From assembly GCF_900112825.1 (NCBI RefSeq), contig NZ_FONE01000007.1, forward strand, positions 1 to 64,000: a stretch of DNA of 64,000 nt. Direction: 5' to 3'. Origin of the DNA: Nitrosomonas sp. Nm166. Lineage in GTDB: Bacteria > Pseudomonadota > Gammaproteobacteria > Burkholderiales > Nitrosomonadaceae. The notes under the pieces were generated by a model that saw only the letters and a program-made list of their open reading frames with translations, made no database searches and had not been told where the DNA came from. Made by a program: the position numbers and the translations under genes. Shown in pieces: positions 27,291 to 35,521 of the stretch. Position 1 is the first letter of the stretch. Each line of letters opens with the position of its first letter.

Positions 27291-28340
27291 TCAGAAACTT
27301 GCTGGCTCATTGCGTTCTATGCCGTTTAGCTCATGACGTACACGAGAAGATGTTTCGTAAACTGCTTTCCGCACGCGATTGATTCCTCCCAAGGGCTGAT
27401 GATCAGGCGCCGCATGCCAAGGCGTGAAGGTAAGATCTTCGCAGAACTTCAGTTGCTCTGGCGTGTTGAATGCTTGGGATGGAATAATGATTTTTGCCAC
27501 GGAAATAAAAGGCGAGTCTTTTTCGTTCCATTCAACAGTAGGGTCTTCGATAGGCATTTCTAACGAATGTTTACGCAGCTGAACCATGAAATTAAAGCAT
27601 GCATCCTCATGATCAAGGTGTTTTTGCATATTTTCACGCAGGAAATTAGGAGATTGAGCGCCTCGAGACAAGGAATAAGTAATCTTATCGCAGGGGCGGG
27701 CGGAAAATTTTATGGCGGTATCACCGAAGCGATAAGGGGTCGCGCTCCAATATTGCGTATGTAATGGATTATTAATCTTTTTGTTCTGGATCATGGTGAC
27801 GATTTTAAGCTCATGTAAACGGAAATTCCGTGGATCTAAATCCGGGAAAAAGAATTGAATGAGACTATCTTCAGCAAGAGCCTTCTGAAATTCAACATAG
27901 TCTGCTGCATTTCGCACGAAAAATACGGGATGATTGAACATGACGAAATCTTGTGTACCAGATGGACTATGTTCGATGTCCATGAGCTTAATGGCCATTC
28001 CACGGCCATCGCCTACCGAATCATCTTGTATTTTTTCGGATCCGTTAGAATAACGGATCCAGACAGGGTACTCGCGTGCTTGTGCGAAAATTCCAACGCG
28101 CATTTCGTCCGGCAGTGGGAGTACATGAAATTGTGCTTTCACGCAACCATGCGTCTTGGCATGAGCATTTCTGTGGGCAAAACCCTGTTTCGCATCAGAG
28201 CGAATGCTTTCTTCTACGAGCTGCGAGATTTGCTGAATTGCAAGCGCCTCATTCTCAAGTACCAGTTCGTCACTAAAGGCGCAAGTCGGGATGAGCGGTA
28301 CTGGTACTAAAGCCAAGCTCAAAAGAAGTCCTTTTAACAT
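27291..28340 (-). CDS. Catalase-like heme protein, exported
   Basis: 349 residues, shorter than true catalases of about 480. The N-terminus MLKGLLLSLALVPVPLIPTCAFSD is a signal peptide. The catalase fold is visible: HAKTHGCVKAQFHVLP (with the distal His region), PVWIRYSNGSEKIQDDSVGDGRGMAIKLMD, TQDFVMFNHPVFFVRNAADYVEFQKAL. The proximal-side RxxxY signature of true catalases is not evident. Family members include SrpA-type periplasmic proteins with weak catalase or peroxidase activity. Location beside BON and copper-binding genes suggests an envelope oxidative-stress role; this is inference. Confidence 0.85.
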   Translation of the reverse strand: MLKGLLLSLALVPVPLIPTCAFSDELVLENEALAIQQISQLVEESIRSDAKQGFAHRNAHAKTHGCVKAQFHVLPLPDEMRVGIFAQAREYPVWIRYSNGSEKIQDDSVGDGRGMAIKLMDIEHSPSGTQDFVMFNHPVFFVRNAADYVEFQKALAEDSLIQFFFPDLDPRNFRLHELKIVTMIQNKKINNPLHTQYWSATPYRFGDTAIKFSARPCDKITYSLSRGAQSPNFLRENMQKHLDHEDACFNFMVQLRKHSLEMPIEDPTVEWNEKDSPFISVAKIIIPSQAFNTPEQLKFCEDLTFTPWHAAPDHQPLGGINRVRKAVYETSSRVRHELNGIERNEPASF

Positions 28341-28409
28341 TTCAATATACTTCCGGAATATTCATATAAGTATTTTTATGCTAAAAGGCCTTCCATGTTG
28401 CATCCTGTG

Positions 28410-28727
28410 CTATTTGATGAGCTGCAGGCTATTTTTAACCGATTTTACACCAGCAACACCGCGTGCTAATTCAGCCGCTCTGTCGATACTGGCGGTATCG
28501 CTTACGAAACCACTTAACTGAACTACGCCTTTGAAGGTCTCAACGTTGATTTCAGTCGATTTCAACGTTGGATCATTAAAAATGGCCGCTTTAACCTTGG
28601 TAGTAATCACAGCATCATCAAAATATTCTCCGGTTCCTTCTCGTTTTTCAGTTGATCCGCATCCCATAGCTGTCAATAATGCCAAGGTCAAGAAAGATGC
28701 AAAGAATAACTTAACAAAGTATTTCAT
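28410..28727 (-). CDS. BON-domain lipoprotein (single BON)
   Basis: 105 residues. Signal peptide with lipobox LLTAMGC places the lipid anchor at about Cys23. The BON domain covers residues 35-103: YFDDAVITTKVKAAIFNDPTLKSTEINVETFKGVVQLSGFVSDTASIDRAAELARGVAGVKSVKNSL. BON proteins bind phospholipid and stabilise the envelope under osmotic stress, as OsmY and DolP do. It is a shorter relative of the four-BON protein at 29535-30857. Confidence 0.93.
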   Translation of the reverse strand: MKYFVKLFFASFLTLALLTAMGCGSTEKREGTGEYFDDAVITTKVKAAIFNDPTLKSTEINVETFKGVVQLSGFVSDTASIDRAAELARGVAGVKSVKNSLQLIK

Positions 28728-28857
28728 GATTTAATCTCCTGTTAATTTCTTATTTCAATGCTCAATACCGATATCATAATATCGAAAAAACCTTGAATAT
28801 TTCAGCGCAGCATGAACCATCAACAATCACCCTAATCGCTTATCTCTAAAATAGAAG

Positions 28858-29211
28858 TTAGTGCTGCATATTCACCATTTGGCGACACGTTTCAGCGCAA
28901 TCTCTACATGCTTGAACACATTCATCCATATCTCCAATCCGCTCGCAATCGATTGCACATGCTTCACAGATCTCGGCGCAGATTCCACAAAGAGAAGAAG
29001 AATGGTGAGAACTACTGAGCATAAAGTTGGCTGAAGTCTGGCATATTTCGGCACAATTCATTAGCAGGCGAAAATGGGCTGCTTCAACATGTTTTCCGCC
29101 AGTTTCAAGACAATGGTTCATCCCGGTCTGCAAGCAGATCTGGTGACACCGAGTGCAGGCAGCTATGCAATTCTGCATATCTTGGCTCGCGTGCGAAGAT
29201 GTGTGGTGCAT
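28858..29211 (-). CDS. Four-helix-bundle copper-binding protein (DUF326/Csp-like)
   Basis: 117 residues with 15 cysteines, mostly in CxxxC spacing on helices: CIAACTRCHQICLQTGMNHC, then CAEICQ, CGICAEICEACAIDCE, and CVQACRDCAETC. This is the pattern of the DUF326 / copper-storage protein (Csp3) fold, where cysteines line the bundle core and bind many Cu(I) ions. No signal peptide is present, so it should be cytosolic. A CCGAACAGAC-type element stands about 120 bases upstream on the same strand (29333-29347). Confidence 0.92.
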   Translation of the reverse strand: MHHTSSHASQDMQNCIAACTRCHQICLQTGMNHCLETGGKHVEAAHFRLLMNCAEICQTSANFMLSSSHHSSSLCGICAEICEACAIDCERIGDMDECVQACRDCAETCRQMVNMQH

Positions 29212-29534
29212 GATATTCTCCTAAGGTAATGAATAATCGAATAAAGAAAGATAACTAATCCAATCCTTATTTCCAATCCTTATTTCATTCAGACTTAAAA
29301 AATGCTAACCACCTTATTATTGAAATCAAACACAGTCTGTTCGGTAACAAACATACAAGCAGAAAATTTAACGCTAGAAAGAAACGATTACACGAATAAA
29401 AACATTTTAGCTAGAGAAATCAATTAGAAAATTGCGTTCGATATCGAACAGACGATGAGCCATTCACTACCTAAGATTTACTAAGTTTTGTAGCGTTATC
29501 GATTACTTAAGATTAGTTACTTGAAGGAAGACAC
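29212..29534. promoter_or_regulatory. Divergent promoter region with two copies of the shared motif
   Basis: This 323-base gap separates the divergently transcribed copper-binding gene and the four-BON gene. It has TTACCGAACAGACTG on the minus strand at 29333-29347, facing the copper gene, and ATATCGAACAGACGATG on the plus strand at 29441-29457, facing the BON gene. The two sites share CGAACAGAC exactly and are oriented toward their own gene. Confidence 0.6.
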
Positions 29535-30857
29535 ATGAAAACAATAAAGAAAATAAAGAACCCAGATAGTTCAGTAAAAGGAATTCTTTTGATGGCTGGC
29601 TTAGGCATTATTGTCGGCTTAATGGGTTGCCAGCAAGAAAGATCGGCTGAAAAAACAGAGCAAACTGAGGATCGCTCGGTTGAAAATGCTGGAAAGAAGA
29701 TTGAGCAGTTAGCAGAACAAGCAGGCCAAAAAATTGACAAGGCAGGAGAGTCAATAAGTCAATATATTGATGACTCAGCCATTACGGCCAAAGTGAAGAC
29801 GGCGATTATCGATGATCCCTTGCTCAAAGCGTCTGAAATTAAAGTCACGACGGAGAATGGCATAGTTCGGCTGAGCGGTGTACTGGATTCTCAGGAAAAG
29901 ATCGATAGAGCGCTGGAAGTTGCACAGAATCAGGAAAATGTGAAATCTGTTCAAAACGATCTAACTTTGGATGTGCCTGTGCAGCCCGAATCAGAACAAG
30001 CAAGTCAAAAACTTGACAAGACAGGAGAGTCAATAGGTCAATACATTGATGATTCAGTCATTACAGCCAAAGTGAAGGCGGCGATTATTGATGACCCCTT
30101 GCTTAAAGTATTTGAAATTAAAGTCTCGACGGAGAATGGCATGGTTCGGCTGAGCGGTGTACTGGATTCTCAGGAAAAGATCGATAGAGCGTTAGAAGTT
30201 GCGAAGAATCAGGAAAATGTTAAATCTGTTCAAAACGATCTAACGTTGGATGTGCCTGTACAGCCCGAATCAGAACAAGCAAGTCAGAAACCTGATGAGG
30301 CGGGCGAATCTATCGGTCAATACATTGATGACTCAGTCATTACAGCCAACGTAAAAGCGGCGATTATTGATGACCCCTTGCTTAAAGCGTCTGAAATTAA
30401 AGTCACGACAGAGAATGGCATGGTTCGGCTGAGCGGTGTATTGGATTCTCAGGAAAAGATCAATAGGGCGCTAGAAGTTGCACAGAATCAAGAAAATGTC
30501 AAATCTGTTCAAAACGGTCTGGCTCTAGGTGTGCCTGGACAGTCTGCAGCAGATTTAGCAAGTCAAAAGCTTGATGAGGCAAAGGAATCGATGAGCGCTA
30601 AAATGGCAGATGCTGATCAGTACATTGACGACTCAGCCATTACCGCCAAAGTGAAGGCGGCGATTATCGATGACCCCTTGCTTAAAGCGTCTGAAATTAA
30701 AGTCACGACAGAGAATGGTATGGTTCGGCTGAGCGGTGTACTGGATTCTCAGGAAAAGATCAACAGAGCGTTAGAAGTTGCGAAGAATCAGGAAAATGTC
30801 AAATCTGTTCATAATGATCTGACCTTGGATGCGACTGAGCAGTCTCAGTCCGAATGA
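29535..30857 (+). CDS. Lipoprotein with four tandem BON domains
   Basis: 440 residues. The N-terminus has a hydrophobic stretch ending in a lipobox (GLMGC), then a Glu/Lys-rich linker. Four nearly identical BON domains follow, each opening QYIDDSxITAxVKxAIIDDPLLK and ending ENVKSVxNxL. The first three repeat units are 279 bases apart (29760, 30039, 30318) and the fourth follows after 300. DNA identity among units is high, implying recent tandem duplication. It is probably anchored in the outer membrane, where BON domains bind lipid headgroups. Preceded by the shared CGAACAGAC element. Confidence 0.92.
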   Translation: MKTIKKIKNPDSSVKGILLMAGLGIIVGLMGCQQERSAEKTEQTEDRSVENAGKKIEQLAEQAGQKIDKAGESISQYIDDSAITAKVKTAIIDDPLLKASEIKVTTENGIVRLSGVLDSQEKIDRALEVAQNQENVKSVQNDLTLDVPVQPESEQASQKLDKTGESIGQYIDDSVITAKVKAAIIDDPLLKVFEIKVSTENGMVRLSGVLDSQEKIDRALEVAKNQENVKSVQNDLTLDVPVQPESEQASQKPDEAGESIGQYIDDSVITANVKAAIIDDPLLKASEIKVTTENGMVRLSGVLDSQEKINRALEVAQNQENVKSVQNGLALGVPGQSAADLASQKLDEAKESMSAKMADADQYIDDSAITAKVKAAIIDDPLLKASEIKVTTENGMVRLSGVLDSQEKINRALEVAKNQENVKSVHNDLTLDATEQSQSE

Positions 30858-30978
30858 GGATCGTAAAATGCGGCGAATTTTCTCGGAATCTTACCCAGTG
30901 TTGTGGAACCATAAGCATGAGCGGCTGTGTTACGTTAAGAGAGGGGATATTTTATATTTTTTCTATAACCAGCTGCCG

Positions 30979-31421
30979 TTTCGGGTTGTACTTCAGAACG
31001 CACCGAGCAGAATAAAGTATCCCAACCACAGACTCAACTAAAACCCAACAAGAGGACAGCGATATTGCCGCTCAACCAGTTCACACGGAAACCGGAGAAG
31101 CTTCTTGGTATGGGCAGGATTCCCAGGTAAAAAAACGATCAGCAATAAAACAACTTATGATAAAACCGAGATGACAGCTGCTCATGCGAATTTACCCTTG
31201 GGAACTACAGCTGAGGTAATCAACCTGAGTAATGAGAAAAAAGTTGAGGTCAAGGTCAAGATTAACGATTTATGTTGAAGACCGCCGTGTCATTGATGTT
31301 TCTCATGCTGCCAGCTAAATAGCTGGATATGGTTGAGGAAGGTACTACTCCTGTTAAGATTGAAGCTGAGCCTGCTGAGAAGGAAAGCTCTACCGACATA
31401 TCAATCAGTAAAGCAAGATAA
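30979..31421 (+). pseudogene. RlpA-like lipoprotein, frameshifted
   Basis: Joining frames gives a lipobox-like AAVSGCTSERTEQ, then VHTETGEASWYGQDSQ, then KTTYDKTEMTAAHANLPLGT and AEVINLSNEKKVEVKV, then a break, then VEDRRVIDVSHAAS, a stop, and VEEGTTPVKIEA. This is the double-psi beta-barrel core of RlpA (ASWYG, LTAAHxTLPFGT, INDRGP, RVIDLS). At least three frameshifts or stops mean no functional product. RlpA cuts naked peptidoglycan strands at the septum; losing this copy suggests another one elsewhere. Confidence 0.8.
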
Positions 31422-31481
31422 TAAGGAGTAAAAAGATAATAAGGAGTAAAAGAGAAAGAGATTATTTGTATAAAAGTTACT

Positions 31482-31517
31482 CCGATTATAGGATTTAACT
31501 CAAAATCCTATAATCGG
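31482..31517. terminator. Bidirectional terminator
   Basis: A perfect 15-bp inverted repeat, CCGATTATAGGATTT and AAATCCTATAATCGG, around a six-base loop. It lies between the dead RlpA gene and the convergent csbD gene, with weak T-runs on both sides. Confidence 0.75.
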
Positions 31518-31530
31518 CTTATTTTAATTC

Positions 31531-31728
31531 CTACATTCTTTTGCAGAAGTCATCGATTTGTTTATCAGCTTCGTCTTTGGTGATTCCATATCTTTCCTGG
31601 ATTCTGCCAGCTAATTCCTCGCGTTTGCCTTCTATCATATCGAAATCATCATCGGTTAATTTAGCCCATTGCTGCTGTGCTTTACCTTTGAGCTGTGTCC
31701 AGTTACCTTTAATTTGATCCCAATTCAT
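31531..31728 (-). CDS. CsbD-family stress protein
   Basis: 65 residues. Classic CsbD sequence: MNWDQIKGNWTQLKGKAQQQWAKLTDDDFDMIEGKREELAGRIQERYG, then ITKDEADKQIDDF. CsbD proteins are small, abundant and induced under general stress; their activity is unknown. The shared element CTATCGTACAGACTGA faces this gene from 31831-31846. Confidence 0.96.
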   Translation of the reverse strand: MNWDQIKGNWTQLKGKAQQQWAKLTDDDFDMIEGKREELAGRIQERYGITKDEADKQIDDFCKRM

Positions 31729-32123
31729 AATTAATTCTCCTTAATTAGTTTATTAATTAAGTGATAGTAATGTTCAACACAGTTTCACATCATCTTCACT
31801 TACCTGTAACCATAAAGGTGAAAACAAAGCTCAGTCTGTACGATAGCTAACCAAAACATCACACCAAATTTTTAACTGTCGTAAAGAAGATCTCTATGTT
31901 TATTTTGTTGGGATAGCGGTCAGCATGGCATCGGTGTGTGCAATCGGTCTGACTGTGATCAAGCTTTGCTGTGACGCTTCGCAGTATGTATGTGTGCTAG
32001 CGAACTGTTCTTTGCACGTTATCGATCTAAATTACGGATGAAATTTATTCAATTGAATGGCTTAAATTTCGCTAGCTCACAGAAGATACTTCAACCCTTG
32101 CAGCAATTTCGAGGTTTAATTCA
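31729..32123. other. Divergent intergenic region, csbD and DUF4398 genes
   Basis: About 395 bases. Apart from the shared element at 31831-31846, it holds GTGTGTGCAATCGGTCTGAC near 31935-31954, which on the minus strand contains a weaker related site (CACACACCGA). No coding frame is supported. Confidence 0.4.
31831..31846 (-). promoter_or_regulatory. Shared CGTACAGAC element upstream of csbD
   Basis: Minus strand CTATCGTACAGACTGA, about 100 bases before the csbD start. The core CGTACAGAC is identical to that upstream of the small exported protein at 48077, and one base different from the two sites at 29333-29457. Confidence 0.5.
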
Positions 32124-32534
32124 ATGGATACAAAAATAATGAAGAATGCTTACTCTATAAAAAAACCGCATCAACTGATGCGTATCATTGGTGTACTCAT
32201 GATTTGCCCTTTGCTTTTGGCTGCCTGCAAAAGCATTCCGGCGCCAAATGATCAGATAGCTGCTTCCAAAACGGCGGTAAATGATGCCCTCAGTGCTGGC
32301 GGGAATGAATTTGCACCGCTACCGCTTAAGTCAGCGATAGAAAAAATGGAAGCTGCCGAGCGCGCGATGGGAAAAGAGGATTATGAACTTGCCAAGCGAC
32401 TTGCCGAGCAGGCCCAGATTGATGCGCAATTAGCTGGAGCCATGGCACGGTCAGCTAAAGCGCAGAAAGCAGCAGAGGCATTGCAGGAATCCAGCCGCGT
32501 GCTGCGCCAAGAAATAGATCGTCAAGCCCCATAA
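32124..32534 (+). CDS. DUF4398 lipoprotein
   Basis: 136 residues. Signal peptide with lipobox LLLAAC (Cys34 region), then a helical DUF4398 domain: NDQIAASKTAVNDALSAGGNEFAPLPLKSAIEKMEAAERAMGKEDYELAKRLAEQAQIDAQLAGAMARSAKAQKAAEAL. It lies 19 bases upstream of a second DUF4398 protein fused to OmpA, so the two probably work together at the outer membrane. Confidence 0.88.
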   Translation: MDTKIMKNAYSIKKPHQLMRIIGVLMICPLLLAACKSIPAPNDQIAASKTAVNDALSAGGNEFAPLPLKSAIEKMEAAERAMGKEDYELAKRLAEQAQIDAQLAGAMARSAKAQKAAEALQESSRVLRQEIDRQAP

Positions 32535-32553
32535 ATCTTTACTGGAGTCTACC

Positions 32554-33327
32554 ATGCAAAAATGGCATTTTTCTAGAATTCTGATTGCTGCTGCTCTTAT
32601 TTCGGGTTGTGCAACACCGCAACATCCATCGCTTACAGAAGCGCATAGAAATTACAACAATGCGCTCATGAACCCACAAGTAACCGAAATGGCAGCACTT
32701 GAATTAGAAGAAGCAAATAAATTTCTGAATAGAGCGGATCTTGCCTTAAAGAAAGGAAAGGATGCCAAGGTGGATCACTTGGCTTATATGGCAAACCAGC
32801 AAGTTGCTATCGCCCAGGAAACTGCCAAGGCAAAAGTAGCGGAATCAAAAGTAGCGAATGCAAATGCAGAGCGTGATCGGGTGTTGCTGGAAGCCAGAAC
32901 GGCTGAGGCTGATGAAGCCAGAAGACAATTAGAGGAGCTGAAGGCCAAGAAAACGGAACGCGGTTTAGTGATTACGCTGAGCGATATATTGTTCCGTACC
33001 AATATGGCTCAACTCGAGACCGGTGGGATGCGTACTGTGCAAAAGCTGGCTGATTTTCTCAAACAATATCCTCAACGTACCGTACTGATTGAAGGCCACA
33101 CGGATAGTACCGGCAGTCACAATTACAACCAGGAGCTCTCTGACCGACGTGCCTATGCCGTGCAAAGGGCGCTTATCAATAATGGAGTCAGCAGTGACCG
33201 TATTACTTCGCGAGGCTATGGTGAAACTTTTCCAGTCGCTAGCAATGATACTTTCGAAGGACGTCAACTGAATCGGCGTGTAGAAGTCATTTTGTCTGAG
33301 GATGGCGGCAGCGTTATCCCGCGTTAA
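32554..33327 (+). CDS. DUF4398/OmpA-family peptidoglycan-binding lipoprotein
   Basis: 257 residues. Lipobox ALISGC at residues 14-19, a DUF4398 helical segment (about 25-110), a coiled coil rich in Ala/Glu (about 85-135), then the OmpA C-terminal domain: SDILFRTNMAQLETGG, VLIEGHTDSTGSHNYNQELSDRRAYAVQRALINNGVSSDRI, and RQLNRRVEVIL. The Asp and Arg residues that bind diaminopimelate are present. It should tether the outer membrane to peptidoglycan. It forms an operon with the preceding DUF4398 gene. Confidence 0.93.
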   Translation: MQKWHFSRILIAAALISGCATPQHPSLTEAHRNYNNALMNPQVTEMAALELEEANKFLNRADLALKKGKDAKVDHLAYMANQQVAIAQETAKAKVAESKVANANAERDRVLLEARTAEADEARRQLEELKAKKTERGLVITLSDILFRTNMAQLETGGMRTVQKLADFLKQYPQRTVLIEGHTDSTGSHNYNQELSDRRAYAVQRALINNGVSSDRITSRGYGETFPVASNDTFEGRQLNRRVEVILSEDGGSVIPR

Positions 33328-33622
33328 GAAGCAATCCTTAAGGAAGAAAGACGGCGGCGCGGAACAAGAATTAGAATTGGATATATAGTTGCCCATCCGC
33401 ATCTAATTTTACCTTCAACAGTTGGGGTTTTCTCATTAACGAGAGAGGTAAGCTGTTTTTAAGGATGTCAGCGTGTTGCTGAGCTCGGCACACAGCCGAT
33501 ATGAGCGTCATAAGGAAAATCTGCCGAAGGAAATTAGCTGCTGGAAGAATGTACTTTTGTAGTTTGGGGTGTGCAAAAGAAGACAAGCTTATTTATTCAA
33601 CCTCTAACTAACTACCTGCCTC

Positions 33623-33865
33623 ATGTATTTTCTTATGGATTGGGTGAATTTAATTCAATGGCCTGCAATGATTGCCTCTATAGCGGCGGCATGGTATGTC
33701 GCAGCAGAAAGAAAAGATAATCGTAATTGGGGTTTCTGGTTATTTTTGCTCAGCAATCTGTTATGGCTTATCTGGTCCATTCCCCATTCTGCTTGGGCAC
33801 TTGCAGCATTGCAACTCATTTTAGCTGGAATGAATATTCGAGGTGTCCTAAAGAGTGCAACGTAA
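33623..33865 (+). CDS. Small three-helix membrane protein
   Basis: 80 residues with hydrophobic segments at about 7-27 (LIQWPAMIASIAAAWYVAA), 36-51 (GFWLFLLSNLLWLIWS) and 55-72 (AWALAALQLILAGMN). The middle turn ERKDNRNWGFWLF and the GMNIRG end resemble one half of a PnuC-type transporter fold, but it is too short for one. Function unknown; inner membrane. Confidence 0.75.
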   Translation: MYFLMDWVNLIQWPAMIASIAAAWYVAAERKDNRNWGFWLFLLSNLLWLIWSIPHSAWALAALQLILAGMNIRGVLKSAT

Positions 33866-34334
33866 CATAGATAAATTGCTTATTAATTGCGGTACTGCGA
33901 TGAGAAAAATGCTTATTACAAGAAATCTTATTATTCAATGAATTAAATATTCATTCGAATCTGGATTGTTTGCCATATATTTTAGGCCTAACTTTATAAA
34001 ACAGAGGGTTCAGCATTTTTGCTGAGCCCTTCTTTGTGTATGAAGGTTAGGATCATTGGACTACAGAGCATGTGCCAAGAAAAATTCTATACATTTTATT
34101 GAATCCAGCATTTTGTTATATAAATTTCCGCATTTACAGTGAGTTAAACGCATGAGAAGCTGGTTATTCTTCTCTTGCAATTCTGCTGCGTGGGGAACTG
34201 ATCGCGCTGCAATTAAACCCATCTTTCCGTAACTCATGCTTCAAATTTTAAGGATATAATCTTCATGGCTTAACTCGATTCATAGCTTAAACACGACCGA
34301 TCAACTGTAGAATTTTTCACCCGATGAGGACGAT
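33866..34334. other. Intergenic stretch with one terminator
   Basis: About 470 bases, AT-rich. A terminator lies at 34006-34036 (separate entry). The remainder, 34040-34330, shows no convincing frame; the promoter of the PhyH-type gene must lie there. Confidence 0.4.
34006..34036 (+). terminator. Intrinsic terminator
   Basis: GGGTTCAGC (34006-34014) pairs with GCTGAGCCC (34021-34029), with one G-T pair, and is followed by TTCTTT. It is 140 bases after the small membrane protein gene. Confidence 0.7.
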
Positions 34335-35318
34335 ATGAACTCAGTTTTACAGATTTCGCCAGATGAAAGCAGCATAGATATTGAAGCTTTGCCGGTCACG
34401 CGCACCGAAGTTGAGCAAGGAGCACTTTCCGATGAGAATATTCAACTGGGTGCTCTCTTATTAAACTGTAGAGGCTACGTCATTCTCCGGCAGATACTTT
34501 CTCCAAGCTTAAACGCCGCCCTGCATGACTCAATGGATGAACTGGTCAAAGACTGCATAGAAACCTGGGGTGACCAAACTCCCCAGCTGGGTCAAGGTCA
34601 GAAAATTCTGAAATCCCATCAATTTGGAGTCTTGTTCTGGGAGCGTGGCTCGCGTTTGAAAATGTTTCCGAGGCTGGTGGGACCTTTTGCCGATCCCGCT
34701 ATCCTCGCGAATTCACTTGTCCTTCCGATTTTGCGGGCAGCGTTCGGCTCTTCTTTTTATTGCAAATCAGTCGCAAGTGATGTTTGCATGAAAGGGGCAA
34801 TGCTTCAGGCCCCTCATCGTGATTTGGTCCATTATTCAAGTGGACCGTCAGGTTATATTGTAAATATCGCTACGGTTCACTCCCACCGGGATAACGGTCC
34901 TTTAGAAATCTGGCCGGGCGGGAGCCAATTCTGGCACAAGGGCATTTTTCTAAACATGGGACTGAATGTACGCGTGCAGGACGCAAGAAACCCACCTGTC
35001 GACAAGCTGGCCAGCTTCATCGACTCTAAGTACGTCGAGCTCTGGCCAGGCGATGTGCTGATAAGAGACCCTGGCATGTGGCACCGGGGCACGCCAAATA
35101 ACTCCGGTGTGCCGAGGCCGATGCTCACCATTGGTTATTATAAGAGAGGGTTCAGTTGCCACTATGGAGATCCAGGCTATAACGCCAGCCCAAAAGAGAT
35201 GCGCAAGCTGGCTCCTTCGATTCAATCGCTTTTCCGCTATAGTTATGACTGGAGGGATCCGCTTTTTTGGAAATTACAGATCGAGCGGATGCAGAAGCGT
35301 CGCAAAGGAACTGTATGA
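34335..35318 (+). CDS. Phytanoyl-CoA dioxygenase (PhyH) family oxygenase
   Basis: 327 residues. An Fe(II)/2-oxoglutarate oxygenase with the facial triad visible: His and Asp in APHRDLVHY near residue 160, and the distal His in MWHRGTPNNSG near residue 253, with the 2OG-binding Arg shortly after (PRPMLTIGY). GYIVNIATVHSHRDNGPLEIWPGGSQFWHKG is the double-stranded beta-helix core. The substrate cannot be told: the family hydroxylates lipids, ectoine, halogenated metabolites and others. No biosynthetic neighbours give a hint. Confidence 0.85.
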   Translation: MNSVLQISPDESSIDIEALPVTRTEVEQGALSDENIQLGALLLNCRGYVILRQILSPSLNAALHDSMDELVKDCIETWGDQTPQLGQGQKILKSHQFGVLFWERGSRLKMFPRLVGPFADPAILANSLVLPILRAAFGSSFYCKSVASDVCMKGAMLQAPHRDLVHYSSGPSGYIVNIATVHSHRDNGPLEIWPGGSQFWHKGIFLNMGLNVRVQDARNPPVDKLASFIDSKYVELWPGDVLIRDPGMWHRGTPNNSGVPRPMLTIGYYKRGFSCHYGDPGYNASPKEMRKLAPSIQSLFRYSYDWRDPLFWKLQIERMQKRRKGTV

Positions 35319-35521
35319 CCAAAGCGCGATGCCCGAGCCTGGCAATGCAGAAAAAGATTGATCTATAAGCTAACTTCTTTATTTCTTACACACTCAACTA
35401 TATTAACAACCCGTGAAGTTACTGCACCGTAAGAATTTCATGGGTCTTTTGACGTTTTAGAGCGAATCAGCTATTTTGCATCATTTTTGTCACCCGGCGC
35501 ATAACGCAAAGTAGCTAAGTA

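Noticed and set aside
30991-31004. AACGCACCGA near 30998 as a further copy of the shared element
   Set aside because: It lies inside the coding remnant of the RlpA-like gene (frame reads TSERTEQ) and is not upstream of a gene start.
33371-33586. Minus-strand frame of 71 codons ending LKVKLDADGQLYIQF
   Set aside because: TTG start, no ribosome site and no recognisable family; the tail looks protein-like but support is too thin.
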